DNA of 64,000 nt from Ariolimax columbianus. Taxonomy: Eukaryota > Mollusca > Gastropoda > Stylommatophora > Arionidae. Below are positions 20,985 to 31,402 of the stretch, one piece after another (position 1 is the first letter of the stretch; every line of letters starts with the position of its first letter). The stretch lies in contig JAVGWX010000009.1 of assembly GCA_036924085.1 (NCBI GenBank), positions 62,319,012 to 62,383,011 on the forward strand, written 5' to 3'. A program made the translations under genes and the position numbers. The notes under the pieces were generated by a model that saw only the letters and a program-made list of their open reading frames with translations, was not told the DNA's origin and made no database searches.

Positions 20985-21915
20985 ACCAGAACGTCATGGA
21001 CGGGGTACGCCTTATTATACAGAATATAATTATGTAGCACCTTATCTATATAACATCTATGCAGAATGAATAATGAGAAATGTTAGAGAAGATGAGAACA
21101 TTGACAGTTTTGATAAATTTACGATTGGCGAGTACGAGATTCCAGAGTTACGATATGCAGAAGACACAGTGATACTATCAAGACGTGTAGAAGGGCTAGA
21201 ACAGCTAATTTCAGCTGCAAATGGACACAGTAAAGATCAAAACCTGTTTATAAACAAAATAAAAGATAATGACAACAGACAAAACACAATGTCAACATAA
21301 ATTTACAGTAGATGGTGAGGAAATAGATCAGGGCTTGCATTTTGAATATCTGGGCTCCAGAATTGACAAGAATGGTAACTGCTCAAAAGAAATCAGAAGA
21401 ATAGCCATGGCAATGCAGAGACTGAACAGCCTGAAGAAATTATGGCAGAGCACCAACAACAAAAGTAAAAGTCTTGAGAGCCTGTGTTTTTCCTGTGGCA
21501 GCTTGTGGCTGTGAATCATGGACAATCACCAAAACTTCCAGACAAAGAATCAAATCCTTCAAGTCAAAATGTTACAGAAACATCCTCAGAATACCCTGGA
21601 TGGAGAAAAAGACAAATGTAGACATTTGGCAAGAGTTGAGCATAGAGGAGAACTGGTTTATCAATTTCATTATTGTCAGAAAATGCAAATACTTTGGTCA
21701 CATCAAGAGACACAATGGTCTTGAGAGAACAGTGATGGACGGTATGGTGCCAGAGAAAAGAGGCAGGGGTAGACCAAGAAGACGATGGCACCAAGATATC
21801 CAGAAATGCCTGGGTATGACTGTGGCGGAGGCTGGAGTTTTGACAAGGGAAAGAGTTTCTTTCAGACAGACTGTGATGGGAGCGACGTTCTATAAAGGAC
21901 ATGTTATACGATGAT
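20985..21915 (+). pseudogene. RTE-like LINE: end of RT domain and C-terminal region
   Basis: Segments in order are YLYNIYAE, LRYAEDTVILSRRVEGLEQL (the YADD box reads YAED, so one catalytic Asp is lost), FEYLGSRIDKNGNCSKEIRR, CGCESWTITKTSRQRIKSF, ENWFINFIIVRK, GHIKRHNGLERTVMDGM and RGRPRRRWHQDIQKCL. At least three frame changes separate them. It is the longest copy of this LINE family in the window and defines the shorter fragments at 1965 and 18890. It follows an I-group LINE copy directly. Confidence 0.93.
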
Positions 21916-21919
21916 AAGC

Positions 21920-22345
21920 ATGCACCAATTTTTCTCCTTCTTTATATGTTTTCAGATGACATCTTAAATATATCCTAACCCTTTACAGATCAATCTAATT
22001 TACAAGATGTTAGTCTTAATGTCCAAGACAAGACCATTAATTGTGTGTGCTTCATGAATAACCCAAAAAAAAGTCATTAAAACTAACATTTTGATTTTTC
22101 AATTTAAAGATACAGCCTTTGTTTATAAATCAAATGTTGCTAAATAACAAGATAGGTTTGATGGTTGGTTGGTTGGTTATTGATCCAGCGGCAAATTGGC
22201 TCCTGCCGTTTAGTCCCATACCATACAGTGGTATCTGCAAGTGTTTGTACGCTTTTGTTTAGTTTTGTACAAAGTGTTCCGTCTGTCTAGCCCCGGAGGA
22301 CGAAGTAGCGTCAAACAACATTTCAATAGAGTTTGTCCAGGATTT
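21920..22345. other. Non-coding spacer
   Basis: There is a TTGG microsatellite at about 22160-22177. The block at 22195-22290 (GTCCCATACCATACAGTGGT, then AGTGTTTGTACG) loosely resembles 38180-38235, suggesting an old shared repeat. Confidence 0.4.
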
Positions 22346-22371
22346 GTAGTAGCAGTGGTCATTCGTCATCT

Positions 22372-22481
22372 TCTTCTGTGTTCGTTTTCAATCTCCCTCT
22401 AATAAGCCCTAAACAAGGCTTTTCAAGTAGCAGGATGTAGTCCAGAGAACGGAATGCGTTGTGTCACTAGTTTACAGCTTG
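22372..22481 (-). repeat. Short family B element, minus orientation
   Basis: From TTCTTCTGTGTTCGTTTTCAA to GTTTACAGCTTGACC. It is the reverse of the next copy and directly abuts it. Confidence 0.85.
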
Positions 22482-22483
22482 AC

Positions 22484-22655
22484 CCCTGCCGAAGACGGAT
22501 GTGTCGGACCAAAAGGTGCAAATATCGTAATCAAGCTGTAAACTAGCGACACAACATATTCCTTTCTCCGGACTACATCCTGCAACTTGCAAGGCCCTGT
22601 TCAGGGCTTGGTAGCGGGAGATTGAAAACGAACACAGAAGAAGAAGAAGCAGGTT
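22484..22655 (+). repeat. Short family B element, plus orientation, forming a palindrome
   Basis: From TGCCGAAGACGGATGTGTCG through TTGGTAGCGGGAGATTGAAA to a (GAA)n tail. Paired with 22372-22481 it makes an inverted repeat of more than 100 bp with almost no spacer. Confidence 0.88.
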
Positions 22656-22689
22656 GACCGTGATATTTGTACCGACACATCCGTCTTTG

Positions 22690-23100
22690 GCAGTGCTGGT
22701 CATATTTGCATATCTGCTCCTCATACTTTCTCCTCTTTTGTCACAAGTTTTCAGCTGTCCTTTTGCCAGTACCCCCATCAGTGCTCATTGGTAGCTTATA
22801 TCTTTAGTTTGCTGAATAAATATCTCAATTCAGTGTGTCCTGTTTGAAATCTGATTACCACATATTCACATCCGTTCATCTGGTAATATGCATAATTGCT
22901 GTTGTTGGCCTATATGCTGTATGCTCCACTTGTTTCTGTATCTAGTCATGGTATACCTTTTTATCTCTTCATAAGTTATACTGACGTTGATGTAGCTTTT
23001 CACCTGGACTGGATAATATTTCAGTCTTTTCATTATTAAGGATATTGTGATGAGATGGGATCCACTATATCACATCACTGTTGAACCTTTTAGATCCGCA
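22690..23100 (-). pseudogene. Diverged I-group LINE RNase H and C-terminus
   Basis: Minus-strand pieces are WIPSHHNILNNEKTE (cf. WVPSHCNIQGNEEAD), a YTMTRYRNKWS segment, YAYYQMNGCEYVVIRFQTGH (cf. AYYQLNRREQVVVFRLRTGH), then LRYLFSKLKI and GTGKRTAENL. Frames shift repeatedly. It is older than the other RNase H copies in the window. Confidence 0.8.
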
Positions 23101-23319
23101 TTATTTGTGTTAGCTTTTTGGAGCAGCAACAACTAACACCACACCTTGCATAGTGACACCTGTCTATCTGTATTGAATGACAGAATTAACACAAATACCT
23201 TGGACATGGGTTTTCAATCTATTTACTCATACACCCATTTCCCATATATTAAAATGTTATTCCCCCCCTTTACAAGATTGTCTGAGAGAAAGGATGCATG
23301 CCAAAATAATATCCATATA

Positions 23320-23410
23320 ATATTGAAGCATGTGGCCGAATGGTTCCGATGCCTGTCTGCTGACAAAGAGCACAGTGGATCGAATCCACGGTAAGGCATA
23401 TGCTGTTCTT
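23320..23410 (+). repeat. tRNA-like sequence (possible SINE head)
   Basis: TGTGGCCGAATGGTTCCGATG carries an A-box match (TGGCCGAATGG), and 40 nt on is GTGGATCGAATCCAC, a B box with one mismatch inside a perfect 5-bp stem. The acceptor ends do not pair well, so I call it a tRNA-derived SINE head or tRNA pseudogene, not a working tRNA. Confidence 0.6.
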
Positions 23411-23850
23411 AGTTGGGGTGAAATAAATAAAATGATGTTGCGACAGCAGTGACGAAGTGGTAGGTAGTCCTCAGCCTTTAAAACCTCTCTCTACACCAGC
23501 GATGGGAATAAAGTCACATGATAGTTTTTTTAAATTGAAAATCTATATTTTTTTCTATATTTGTACATATACACTTATTTTATAGACTACAAAAGTGTGT
23601 GTGAATCGACGCACTCTATGACAACTGTTGAGACACTTTGGAATACCAAAGAAGTATGTAACCTTTATACAGGGTATGTTGGAAGATACAGTTAGCATAG
23701 TGGTACATGAAGGAGCACTGACTTGCAGCTTTAGGGTGCAAACAGGGATGTGTTCTTTCACCCAACCTGTTCTTGTTGGCTAAAGGTTGGATAATGAATA
23801 ATTTGACTCAACACGCCAACACTGTAATGATTGACAGGCCGAGAGCACTT

Positions 23851-24490
23851 TCGTTGGGTCTAATATGGAACGTGTGCTGGAATTAGACCCTCGGAAAACA
23901 GGTCAGTTTTACCCTACTAATGACATCGCGTTGCTACGGTAGTCCTGCTTAATCAGAGAGGAATCGCAGGTTTCAGACACTTGGTCATTGACTGACTAAT
24001 AGCTCTCTCTTGATTCGTTGGGTCTAATAGGGAACGGGTGATGGTATTAGACCCTCGGAAGACAGGTCATTTTTACACTACTAATGACAGGGCGTTGCTA
24101 CGGTAATCCTGCTCAATCTGAAAGGAATCGCAGGTCTCAGACACTTGGTCCACGTGCTTGGCTGATAAGCCAATGGTGCGAGGCTACCTACTGAGGGATT
24201 ACGGCCGAACGCCTCTAAGCCGGAATCCCGCCCTGAATCTCAGCACCGCTGCGACGGGAGGCAACGATATGGTTGGGACCTGGGGCTCACGTCTCAGCCC
24301 AACCCGGTCGAGCTGCAGAAAGAGGTCTCTGCCGTCCTGCCGATCAAAGCGGGCGGGGAGCTGCCCAATATTCACCCCATACGGCGTTGAGGTGTGAAAC
24401 CACTAGTAGAAGACTTAGTTCTCAGTCGGGGTGTCATAAGCAGTAGAGCACCTCACTGCGAACTGTTGAGACTCAGCCCTTGATCATGAG
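23851..24490 (+). pseudogene. 28S rRNA 3'-end pseudogene with internal tandem duplication
   Basis: The 3' domain of large-subunit rRNA is recognisable: TAATAGGGAACG, TTTTACACTACTAATGAC, GTAATCCTGCTCAATCTGAA, GGAATCGCAGGTCTCAGACA, GTGCTTGGCTGATAAGCCAA, then GCCGAACGCCTCTAAGCCGG and AATCCCGCCC. Near the end CGGGGTGTCATAAGCAGTAG, CTGCGAACTGTTGAGACTCA and GCCCT match the final bases of 28S. The sarcin-ricin loop consensus AGTACGAGAGGAA is altered to AATCAGAGAGGAA in the first copy and AATCTGAAAGGAA in the second, so it cannot be functional rRNA. Positions 23851-23986 are repeated from 24015 (offset 164 bp). Only the second copy continues to the 28S 3' end. The LINE starts some 450 bp downstream in the same orientation. 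Confidence 0.9.
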
Positions 24491-24945
24491 ATATGTCCGC
24501 ACACCAGGCGAACAACATCTCCGTGCCATGACCAGGTTAGTCCCCTGGTTAAATGCACTCCTGCCTCGTTCTTTACCTCTGTCTGTTATAAGTCATCCCA
24601 ATGGACGCAGAAGAGATGCAGGCCAGCGGACATTGCACCTCTGCCCTATTGTGACAACCTCTCAGGTGGCGGGGAATACTAGGCGTACCATCACTGCAGA
24701 GGAGCCGAGAAAATAAAGGGAGCAAAGAGATACCCCACTCACATGCATATGTTACGTTTCTGGCAGGACGTTACGATCCTGGGACACAGACACACTGGAC
24801 TGCTTATCTTCCGGGATATTTGAAAAACTAGTACATACAGTCCATCATATCATATCATATCATCATCACACCCTATAGACACGAGTGGTGAAGACTCGAT
24901 AGTCCTGCAAGACAACTTCCCTAAGAGAGACAACTCTGACCATAA
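24491..24945 (+). other. Segment between 28S end and LINE, possible LINE 5' region
   Basis: An open frame of 78 codons (24480-24716) has no recognisable domain. ATCAT-type microsatellite repeats lie at about 24844-24872. This may be LINE 5' untranslated or ORF1 remnant sequence, or rDNA spacer carried with the 28S piece; the sequence alone does not decide. Confidence 0.35.
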
Positions 24946-25103
24946 ACAACTGCTGCCTTGCAGATATGCTGGGGACAGCCAAAGGCTAAGGTGGGCTTCC
25001 CTACAGAAACGCCTGTTGAAATCGTATGCACTGGGCCACAGGCTTAACGAAACAGTGCAACGTATATCGCTGTATGATGATGTTACAACCTAACAGACAA
25101 AAG

Positions 25104-25870
25104 TATGGTGCTCATCCTGTGGAGTCTCGCCAGGCAGCGAGAGTGCCGGACCCCACGACTCGAAGGGGCCCACCCAATGCTACTGGTGGTCACCCACCCA
25201 TGTGTTGTGGAGTCAAGGCACAAGGTGATGGGGCAAAAACTATTGACCAAAAACTCAAGACCCTCAGAATACTACAGTGGAATGCGGAGGGAGTCATTAA
25301 CAAAAATATTTCCCTAACACATCACCTGCATGAAGGCAAGATTGACGTGGCATGTATCCAAGAAACGCACCTCAACAACAACTACAGATTCTCAATCAGA
25401 GGATACCAGACCTTCCGTTTTGATAGAGAAGGTCACAAAGGAGGGGTTCTGATACTGACACGTAACTGCATACAGAGTAGCGCGGTAGCTGTCAATCACA
25501 CTGGACAAGCAGAAATTGTAGGAGTCGACATAATGACACAAGAAACGAAGATCCGCATCTTCAACCTGTTTGGCCCACCCAACAAAGACCTGTCGCTCTC
25601 GACTATGGAAATCAAGGACTCCAGCTGCCTAGTGGTTGGAGACTTCAACAGCCACTCGGAGAGATGGGGATATTCGAACACAGACAACTGAGGTGATGAA
25701 GTGGAAGACTGGGAGATAGACACAAATCTCTATATTTCTTATCAATAGGCCGGAGGACAGCCCTAGCTTCTATTCTAGAACATGGCATACCACCTCCACT
25801 CGAGACTTGGCCTTTTCCACGGTGGATATTCACCACAAAATAGACCGCCATGTGCTCAACCAATTGGCAG
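25104..25870 (+). pseudogene. LINE apurinic endonuclease domain
   Basis: From about 25257 the frame reads LRILQWNAEGV (Asn of motif I), CIQETHL (catalytic Glu), a GGVLILTR strand and LVVGDFNSHSERWG (Asp/Asn). A stop follows NTDN at 25689. The terminal SDHRP motif is broken at about 25870 by a short duplication (AGCGAGCGACCAC), and DIHHKIDRHVLNQLAG just upstream is out of frame with the start. The domain would nick target DNA in an active element; this copy is dead. Confidence 0.9.
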
Positions 25871-25985
25871 GTAGCGAGCGACCACAGGCCAATTAGGCTA
25901 GAAATTGATATGGAAGTAGGCACACAGGAAATAAAAACCGCTGCCATGTTGGAACTATAAACGAGCCGACTGGGACAGATTTGCA

Positions 25986-27500
25986 ATGCTGACAGATGGA
26001 CTGTGTGAAACCATCCACACACGAAATAACAATATGAAACCTATGGTGGAAAGTCTAAGCAAAGCAATAATGCAAGCAGCCACCGAAACCATCCCAAGAG
26101 GGGCAAGGAAAAACTACAAGCCATATTGGAATGATGAACTGCAGAAAGCGGAGGATGAAATCTCAAATGCTAAGAACATGGCAGAGAGAAAGCAATCTAT
26201 GGAGGCAAATATCGCCCTCAAGGCCATCACGGCGAAATACAAAAGAATGCTAAACCAAATAACAAAAGACAGCTGGAAAAACCAAACAGAAAGCCTCAAT
26301 TTAGATAAAGAAGGGAACAAACTATGGAATTTAGTCAGAGCCATGAATGACGAAACACTATCAAATAAACAAATTACCATCAAGCAGGGCGACAACATGT
26401 TTACTGGAAAAAAAGCAGCAAACGCCTTTATAGAACATTATGCCAGAGCAAACCACATTGATGTCCCTACAGACAGGCATACAGACATTAGTGAAGAACA
26501 AAAGAGTCCACTACAACATCAAGATGGCACCAGAGGAGCACATGATGGCAAAACTAACAATGAATGAAATGGATGAGGCCATGAGAACTTTAAAGAAAAA
26601 GAAATCGCCCAGAAAAGATGGGGTTGGGCCAAACAGCAAAGAGGAAGTTACTATCAATCCTGAACAAAAGCTGGAAAAGGGGAATTGTACCGCAGGCATA
26701 GAAAGAGGCTGTACTTATACCAGTACCAAAGAAAGAAAAAGTAAGAACAGATCCAAATGGATACAGGCCTATCAGTCTACTGAGCTGTGTAGGAAAACTG
26801 ATGGAGCGTATGATAAACACCAGACTGATGTGGCACCTGGAAGAAAAACACATACTAATTCCACAGCACGCAGGGTTTAGACAACACAGATCCACTGAGG
26901 ACCAGATCACTCTCATAGCACAGGAAATAGAGGATGCTTACCAAGAGAAAAAGCATTCAGTAGCGGTTTGGGTGGATCTAGAGAAGGTATTTGACAAGGT
27001 GTGGAAAGAGGGACTTAAAAGTCAAGCTACGAAGAAGTGAAGTATGTGGGAAAATGTACAGATGGATCAGCCACTACCTCGAAAACAGAACAGCCAAAGT
27101 ACAAGTACAAGGGCAGATGAGCAAAAAGGTGACACTGAAACAAGGAGTACCCCAAAGGGGGGGGGGGGGGGGGGGGTATTGTCCCCCACACTTTTCCTGG
27201 TGTATATAAACAATGTCACAGAGAATATACCAAGAAGAGTCCACAGTTCCATGTTTGCAGACGATCTGGCTATGTGGACCTCTGGAAAAATCTCACCGTA
27301 GCAAGAAATCTGATGCAGCAGTCCCTAACATCGTTGGAGGAGTGGGCGAACTCATTGCTGGTCAAAATAAACGAGGAAAAAACAACATGTTCGATATTCT
27401 CGCTTTCAAACAAACCACAGAACACCAAAATAAGTCTTAACGGCAAATACCTGCGGCCAAACGACAACCCAAACTACTTGGGAGTCACATTTGATTAGCG
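25986..27500 (+). pseudogene. LINE reverse transcriptase domain
   Basis: The N-terminal linker has a PYWNDELQKAEDEIS segment and a long basic helical stretch to about 26400. RT motifs follow in shifting frames: MRTLKKKKSP-KDGVGPN, ERMINTRLMWHLEEKHIL, HAGFRQHRSTEDQI, WVDLEKVFDKVWKEGL (motif A, Asp), KQGVPQ (motif B), LFLVYINNV and SMFADDLAMW (motif C, two Asp). Motif B is followed by 20 consecutive G (27157-27176), which shifts the frame. Several other frameshifts are present. Confidence 0.93.
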
Positions 27501-27501
27501 C

Positions 27502-27830
27502 ATGACATGGAAAAGTCAGATCGTGAGAAACCGAATGAAAGCCAGACAAAGAATGACAATCATGAGGAAACTTGCTGGCACAAGCTGGGGAGCAGACGAA
27601 AGAATACTAAAGAAACTGTACACTGGAAGAGTGAGACCAGTTCTCGAGTATGGCATTGCGGCATGGACAACAGCAGCAAAGGCAAACTTTGATAAAATTA
27701 GCAAACTTCAAAACCAAGCCACGAGAGTTATAACAGGAGGCATGAAGTCAACGCCAATTGTAGAACTTGAAAAGATTACAAATCTGCAATCCATGACCGA
27801 AAGAAGAGACTGCAGAGCCCAGTAGCAAGC
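27502..27830 (+). pseudogene. LINE region between RT and RNase H
   Basis: An open 107-codon stretch, MTWKSQIVRNRMKARQRM, then VRPVLEYGIAAWTTAAKA and KLQNQATRVITGGMKSTP. It matches the conserved thumb/connection region (L-YTG-VRPVLEYG; L-K-QNQA-R-I-G) of I-group LINEs. It is preceded by a stop at 27496. Confidence 0.9.
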
Positions 27831-28048
27831 AGAGAAACTCAGAATACTGACAGACCATCTAATGCATCAGTGACTAAATAGATTTGGAAATGGGAAACTA
27901 AAGCGGAGAAACTTTGCAGAAATAAGCAAAGCAACGATGAGCGAAGACCCTATGAACTCATTAACAACACCAAAGCCCATCCCTACTGTACGCAAACCTA
28001 CCTGGAAGCAGCATATCATTCCGGAGGTGGTAGAAAATATACCAGGTA

Positions 28049-28933
28049 TTGGAAACAAGAACAGCCAGAATAAAAAAAAAAAGAAGAGACATAACCCTGA
28101 GGTACATAACGGAAAACTACCCAAGCATGGAATGGACCCATGCATACACCGACGGTTCTGTAACAAACACAACACAGAATGGAGGTGCAGGGGTATTCCT
28201 GAGCCTACCAAATGGTAGAAAAATAACACTGTCAGTGGCAACTGGAAAATTCTCAAGAAATTTCAGAGCGGAGGCAGAGGCACTGGGGGCTGTGGTAGAA
28301 GCAATGCTGAAAGGCGAAAGCAATGAAAGCCAGATAGTCCTGTTTACAGATGCCCTGGCCGTAGTTACAGCACTAAAAAGCCATAAAATACTGAACAATG
28401 ATTTAAGAGCAGTACTCTGTCAACTATGCCAGCAGTTCGCACCAAAAAGAGTAGTGGTACAGTGGGTTCCATCCCACTGTAACATCCAAGGCAACGAGGA
28501 GGCAGACAGACTGGCAAAAGAAGGTGCAAGACTACCACAACCAGATTATAGTGTGACCTACGAAGAGTCCAAAAGGCTTATTAGGGCCAGATACATGGCC
28601 AAATGGGAAACATAACATACTGGCTACACAAAAAACGATGCCTATTACCAGCTGAACAGAAGAGAGCAGGTCGTGGTCTTCAGACTCCGCACAGGCCACA
28701 ATAGACTGAGGTACCACCTATTCAATAAACTGAAGATATGTGGCACTGACGAATGCACTTGTGGTACCGGGAAAATGACCGCTGAACATTTGCTGCAAAA
28801 CTGCCCGACATACGAGGACCAGAGAAAGCACATGTGGCCATCACCAGTGGCAACACTAGACAAGCTCTATGGCAGCGTCGACAGCCTCAGGATGACCACT
28901 GCTTTCTTCGAAAAAATACAAGTTGATGTTTGA
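28049..28933 (+). pseudogene. LINE RNase H and C-terminal Cys/His motif
   Basis: AYTDGSVTNTTQNGGAG (Asp), FRAEAEALGA (Glu), LFTDALAVVTALK (Asp) and WVPSHCNIQGNEEADRLAK (His, Asp) are all present. A stop at 28613 separates this from YTKNDAYYQLNRREQVV and ECTCGTGKMTAEHLLQNC. The four catalytic acids are kept, so this part decayed less than the RT. It ends at a stop before the (GAA)n tail. Confidence 0.95.
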
Positions 28934-28999
28934 CAGCGTACGAAGAAGAAGAAGAAGAAGAAGGATAATGAATAATGACGATATTGAAAGATCGGTAGA

Positions 29000-29355
29000 G
29001 AACTAGTATTTTGTTGACACTATGGTGGAAATTGGAGGATCCCAATTACGAGGAGGATCCTAATTTTGCAGACGATCTGGTACTTTTGTCACATGGTCAT
29101 AGTCAACCGCAAGAGAAACATGACAGGGTGAAAGAAGTCAGCCAAATCGGGACTGAATATCAATATGAAGAATACCAAACTACTAAAAAGCATCTCTATT
29201 AACAAAGAATCAATCAAGCTGGAGGGAGAGCCATTGAAAGAGGTGGGGAGCACAATTGACACATCAGGGGTGCAGATGTATAGGTCAGAATTCAAGAGGC
29301 AAGAATACATTCCTGCCACTAAACAACATATGGATATAGAGAGAAATCAAGATTG
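29000..29355 (+). pseudogene. LINE RT fragment, FADD box, zinc-finger-LINE family
   Basis: NFADDLVLLSHGHSQPQEK (motif C with both Asp), then an IKLEGEPLKEVGSTIDTSG segment matching the L-GE-LE-V-FTYLGS pattern. It starts and ends abruptly. The family is probably the one whose C-terminus with a zinc finger is at 47378-47811. Confidence 0.75.
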
Positions 29356-29528
29356 ACTAATCCCTTATCCAGGCTGCATGGTTGCAGGCTGTTTCTAGGG
29401 CCACCACCTGGAGGCAGAATAGGGTGTTGGTCAGCTATAGGTCACTGACAATGATGCAAGCAGCAAGCTATGAGTCACTGGCTGCTGTCAGCTCATTCAC
29501 TGCTGCATCTTCAGCCCCACATAATAAA
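29355..29528 (-). repeat. Family F SINE-like repeat
   Basis: Plus-strand landmarks are ATCCAGGCTGCATGGTTGC, CCACCTGGAGGCAGAATAGG, GATGCAAGCAGCAAGCTATG and TGCTGCATCTTCAGCCCC. It is an unbroken reference copy for the split one at 9180-9845. Confidence 0.75.
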
Positions 29529-29529
29529 C

Positions 29530-29970
29530 TGAAGTATAGCTCCTACCCATTGAAGCCCTAAATGTCCCCTCTAGGAATAATTCTCCACCAGCAGAGAACC
29601 CATAATCAAGGGGGTACTTTTATTTATAAAATGTAGGAACTGCTGAATTATTTATTTTAAACCCAACTTTGAATGACTAATAGACATGAAGCATGTGTGG
29701 TATTTGACCATATTTGGAAATGTATAGTATGGATTATGTAGATCCATAAAAGATCATAAAACTGGCAAATATGGAGTAACAATAAATGATGGCCCATGTG
29801 TGTAACTAGCATACTAGTGCAGAACATCTGCCTGTCTGTCGAACTGTACAATATGAAATGAGCAACTGCACCATAAATGACATCTGATATTAAAAGAGTT
29901 ATCAAACAAACAAAACACAAGTGTCCAGTTGAGGCACACGTAAAACAATTGTGATTCAACTTACAAAAAA
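29530..29970. other. Non-coding spacer
   Basis: No gene or named repeat seen. Confidence 0.3.
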
Positions 29971-29974
29971 TTAA

Positions 29975-30190
29975 TTTAAAGCGCTCACCGATAGATTAAA
30001 ATATATACACACAAAATACACAAATGATTTTAAAGTCTATACATTAAAATACAGGTACATACATAATACAAAAATGAATTTAAAGTGTTCGACACATTAA
30101 AATGCAAGTACACACATATTACAAAAATGAATTTGAAGTGCTCGGGACACAAACAAATACAGGTACACACATAATACAAATAAAAGGCAA
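29975..30190. repeat. About 53-bp imperfect tandem repeat, 4 units
   Basis: Units contain AATTTAAAGTGTTCG, then ATTAAAATGCAAGTACACAC and ATATTACAAAAATG, spaced about 53-57 bp. One unit occurs in inverted orientation at 31755-31815, about 1.6 kb to the right. Confidence 0.85.
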
Positions 30191-30199
30191 AGGATCCAT

Positions 30200-30540
30200 A
30201 TTGTAGCCAGGGACAAGCTCATTACTGAGTACAGCAAACAAAAATCAATACCCTCTTTCTCTCTTTACTCAGTTAACCCTCCCATTACGTTTGATATGCC
30301 TAACTCATAATCATTATCTCATTCTATTTTTAATGCAGTTCATCTTCTTTTCTATTTGCTGACCAATAAAACAATCTATTTTTTGTCCTCATAGAGCACT
30401 ACCGGTACTCGAAAGGGTAGAAAGAGTAGTAACACTGTAACCTAGCACGCATGTCATAAAAGGCAACTATGCAGGGTTTTACATGACGCTGGCTATCTAA
30501 TTTTGTAGAAACAGTTAGTTAGTTAGTTTTCTTTCCACTT
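30200..30540. other. Non-coding spacer
   Basis: No feature can be supported here, apart from a short TTAG microsatellite near 30510-30527. Confidence 0.3.
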
Positions 30541-30542
30541 GT

Positions 30543-31015
30543 GCCGTTTAGCGTCGTGGGGAGCTTGAGTCGTCTATCCTGCGCCAAGTGCGTTACGTCG
30601 GTCAATGTGAGCTCTTGTCGTTGCACAATCACTCTAATGTCATCTATCCACTTACCTCACGGTCGCCCGCTTGCCCTGTAGCCAAATCTACCAGCATTGT
30701 AAGTCATCAGTGGAAGGTGATGAGTGTGCATTCTCATGAGATGACCAAACCAACTTATTTTCTGCCTGGAAATGTATTCGGCACAAAACGTAGTGCCGAC
30801 CATACTTCGAATGTCGTCATTCCGCATTCTGTCTCTTCTGGTAACACCGATGACTTTCATCAAACACTTCATTTCACAAGTAGAAATTCTGCTCTCGCAC
30901 GCCCTTGACAGAGGCCATGTTTGGCACTGGTAGCACAAAATCAGCATAAATATACCGTTTATCAGCTGTTGCTTTGTTGCCAAACTAATGCACGGGTGTC
31001 CAAGCAATGGGGATA
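30543..31015 (-). pseudogene. Non-LTR RT C-terminal fragment, third family
   Basis: The minus-strand frame reads CYQCQTWPLSRACESRISTC, then MKCLMKVIGVTRRDRMRND and YISRQKISWFGHLMRM. This is the CE-W / R-EMK-LR-V-GVTRRDR-RNE / WWGHL-RM layout of the post-RT region. It is open for 116 codons but lacks RT and EN motifs. Confidence 0.85.
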
Positions 31016-31185
31016 GCTAATAAGTCACCGCAGATGCTTTCTGACACCTTGTTGTAGAAACTGTAAACCACAAAAACCTCAACATATACAAACAGCTCAT
31101 TGTTTGATGATGTGGCACTATTTGTTGAAGATATCTGCTCCAAAGGGAGTTAAAAATGTTTTTATTGATGATTGTACATATAAAT

Positions 31186-31187
31186 AT

Positions 31188-31222
<35 letters not shown>
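31186..31222. repeat. (TA)n microsatellite
   Basis: Alternating TA with an ATAGATA left edge, directly left of a family-B fragment. Confidence 0.97.
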
Positions 31223-31223
<1 letters not shown>

Positions 31224-31402
31224 GACTCCAGCAGGCATTTTAAGGGTACTGGGTATGCTCTGTCGCAGCCTATTATCCAGGATTAGCGTGCTGAGAAGGA
31301 GAAGATTGTTGGCAGGTCTGCTTCACTGGCCCTGACATTAGCAGTCAGCTTTGGGTCGCTGACCACTGCAACTCACCCACTACTTAGCATCGTGATCCCA
31401 TT
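31222..31402 (-). repeat. Truncated family B SINE
   Basis: From CTGACTCCAGCAGGCATTTT through CAGCCTATTATCCAGGATTA, CACTGGCCCTGACATTAGCA and GTCAGCTTTGGGTCGCTGAC to TTAGCATCGTGATCCC. It lacks the core-to-3' half and abuts the (TA)n tract. Confidence 0.8.

Larger units (their letters stand above)
24945..28960 (+). mobile_element. I-group (Nimb/I-like) LINE, near full-length ORF2, decayed
   Basis: It holds, in order, an apurinic endonuclease domain, a reverse transcriptase, an RNase H, a C-terminal Cys/His motif and a (GAA)n tail at 28933-28960. The EN-RT-RNase H order limits it to LINE groups with RNase H (I, Nimb, Ingi, LOA, R1, Jockey). I favour the I/Nimb group but cannot test this. The copy has many stops and frameshifts and a 20-G tract in the RT. 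ORF1 is not evident. It is the source sequence for at least six truncated copies in the window. Confidence 0.93.

Noticed and set aside
23320..23410. A functional tRNA gene
   Set aside because: The A and B boxes are recognisable but the acceptor stem does not pair and the anticodon arm is unclear.
24158..24397. 79-codon ORF as a protein gene
   Set aside because: It lies entirely in 28S-derived sequence; the open frame is incidental.
25104..28933. An active retrotransposon
   Set aside because: Multiple stops and frameshifts, the 20-G tract and a broken SDHRP motif rule out a working ORF2.
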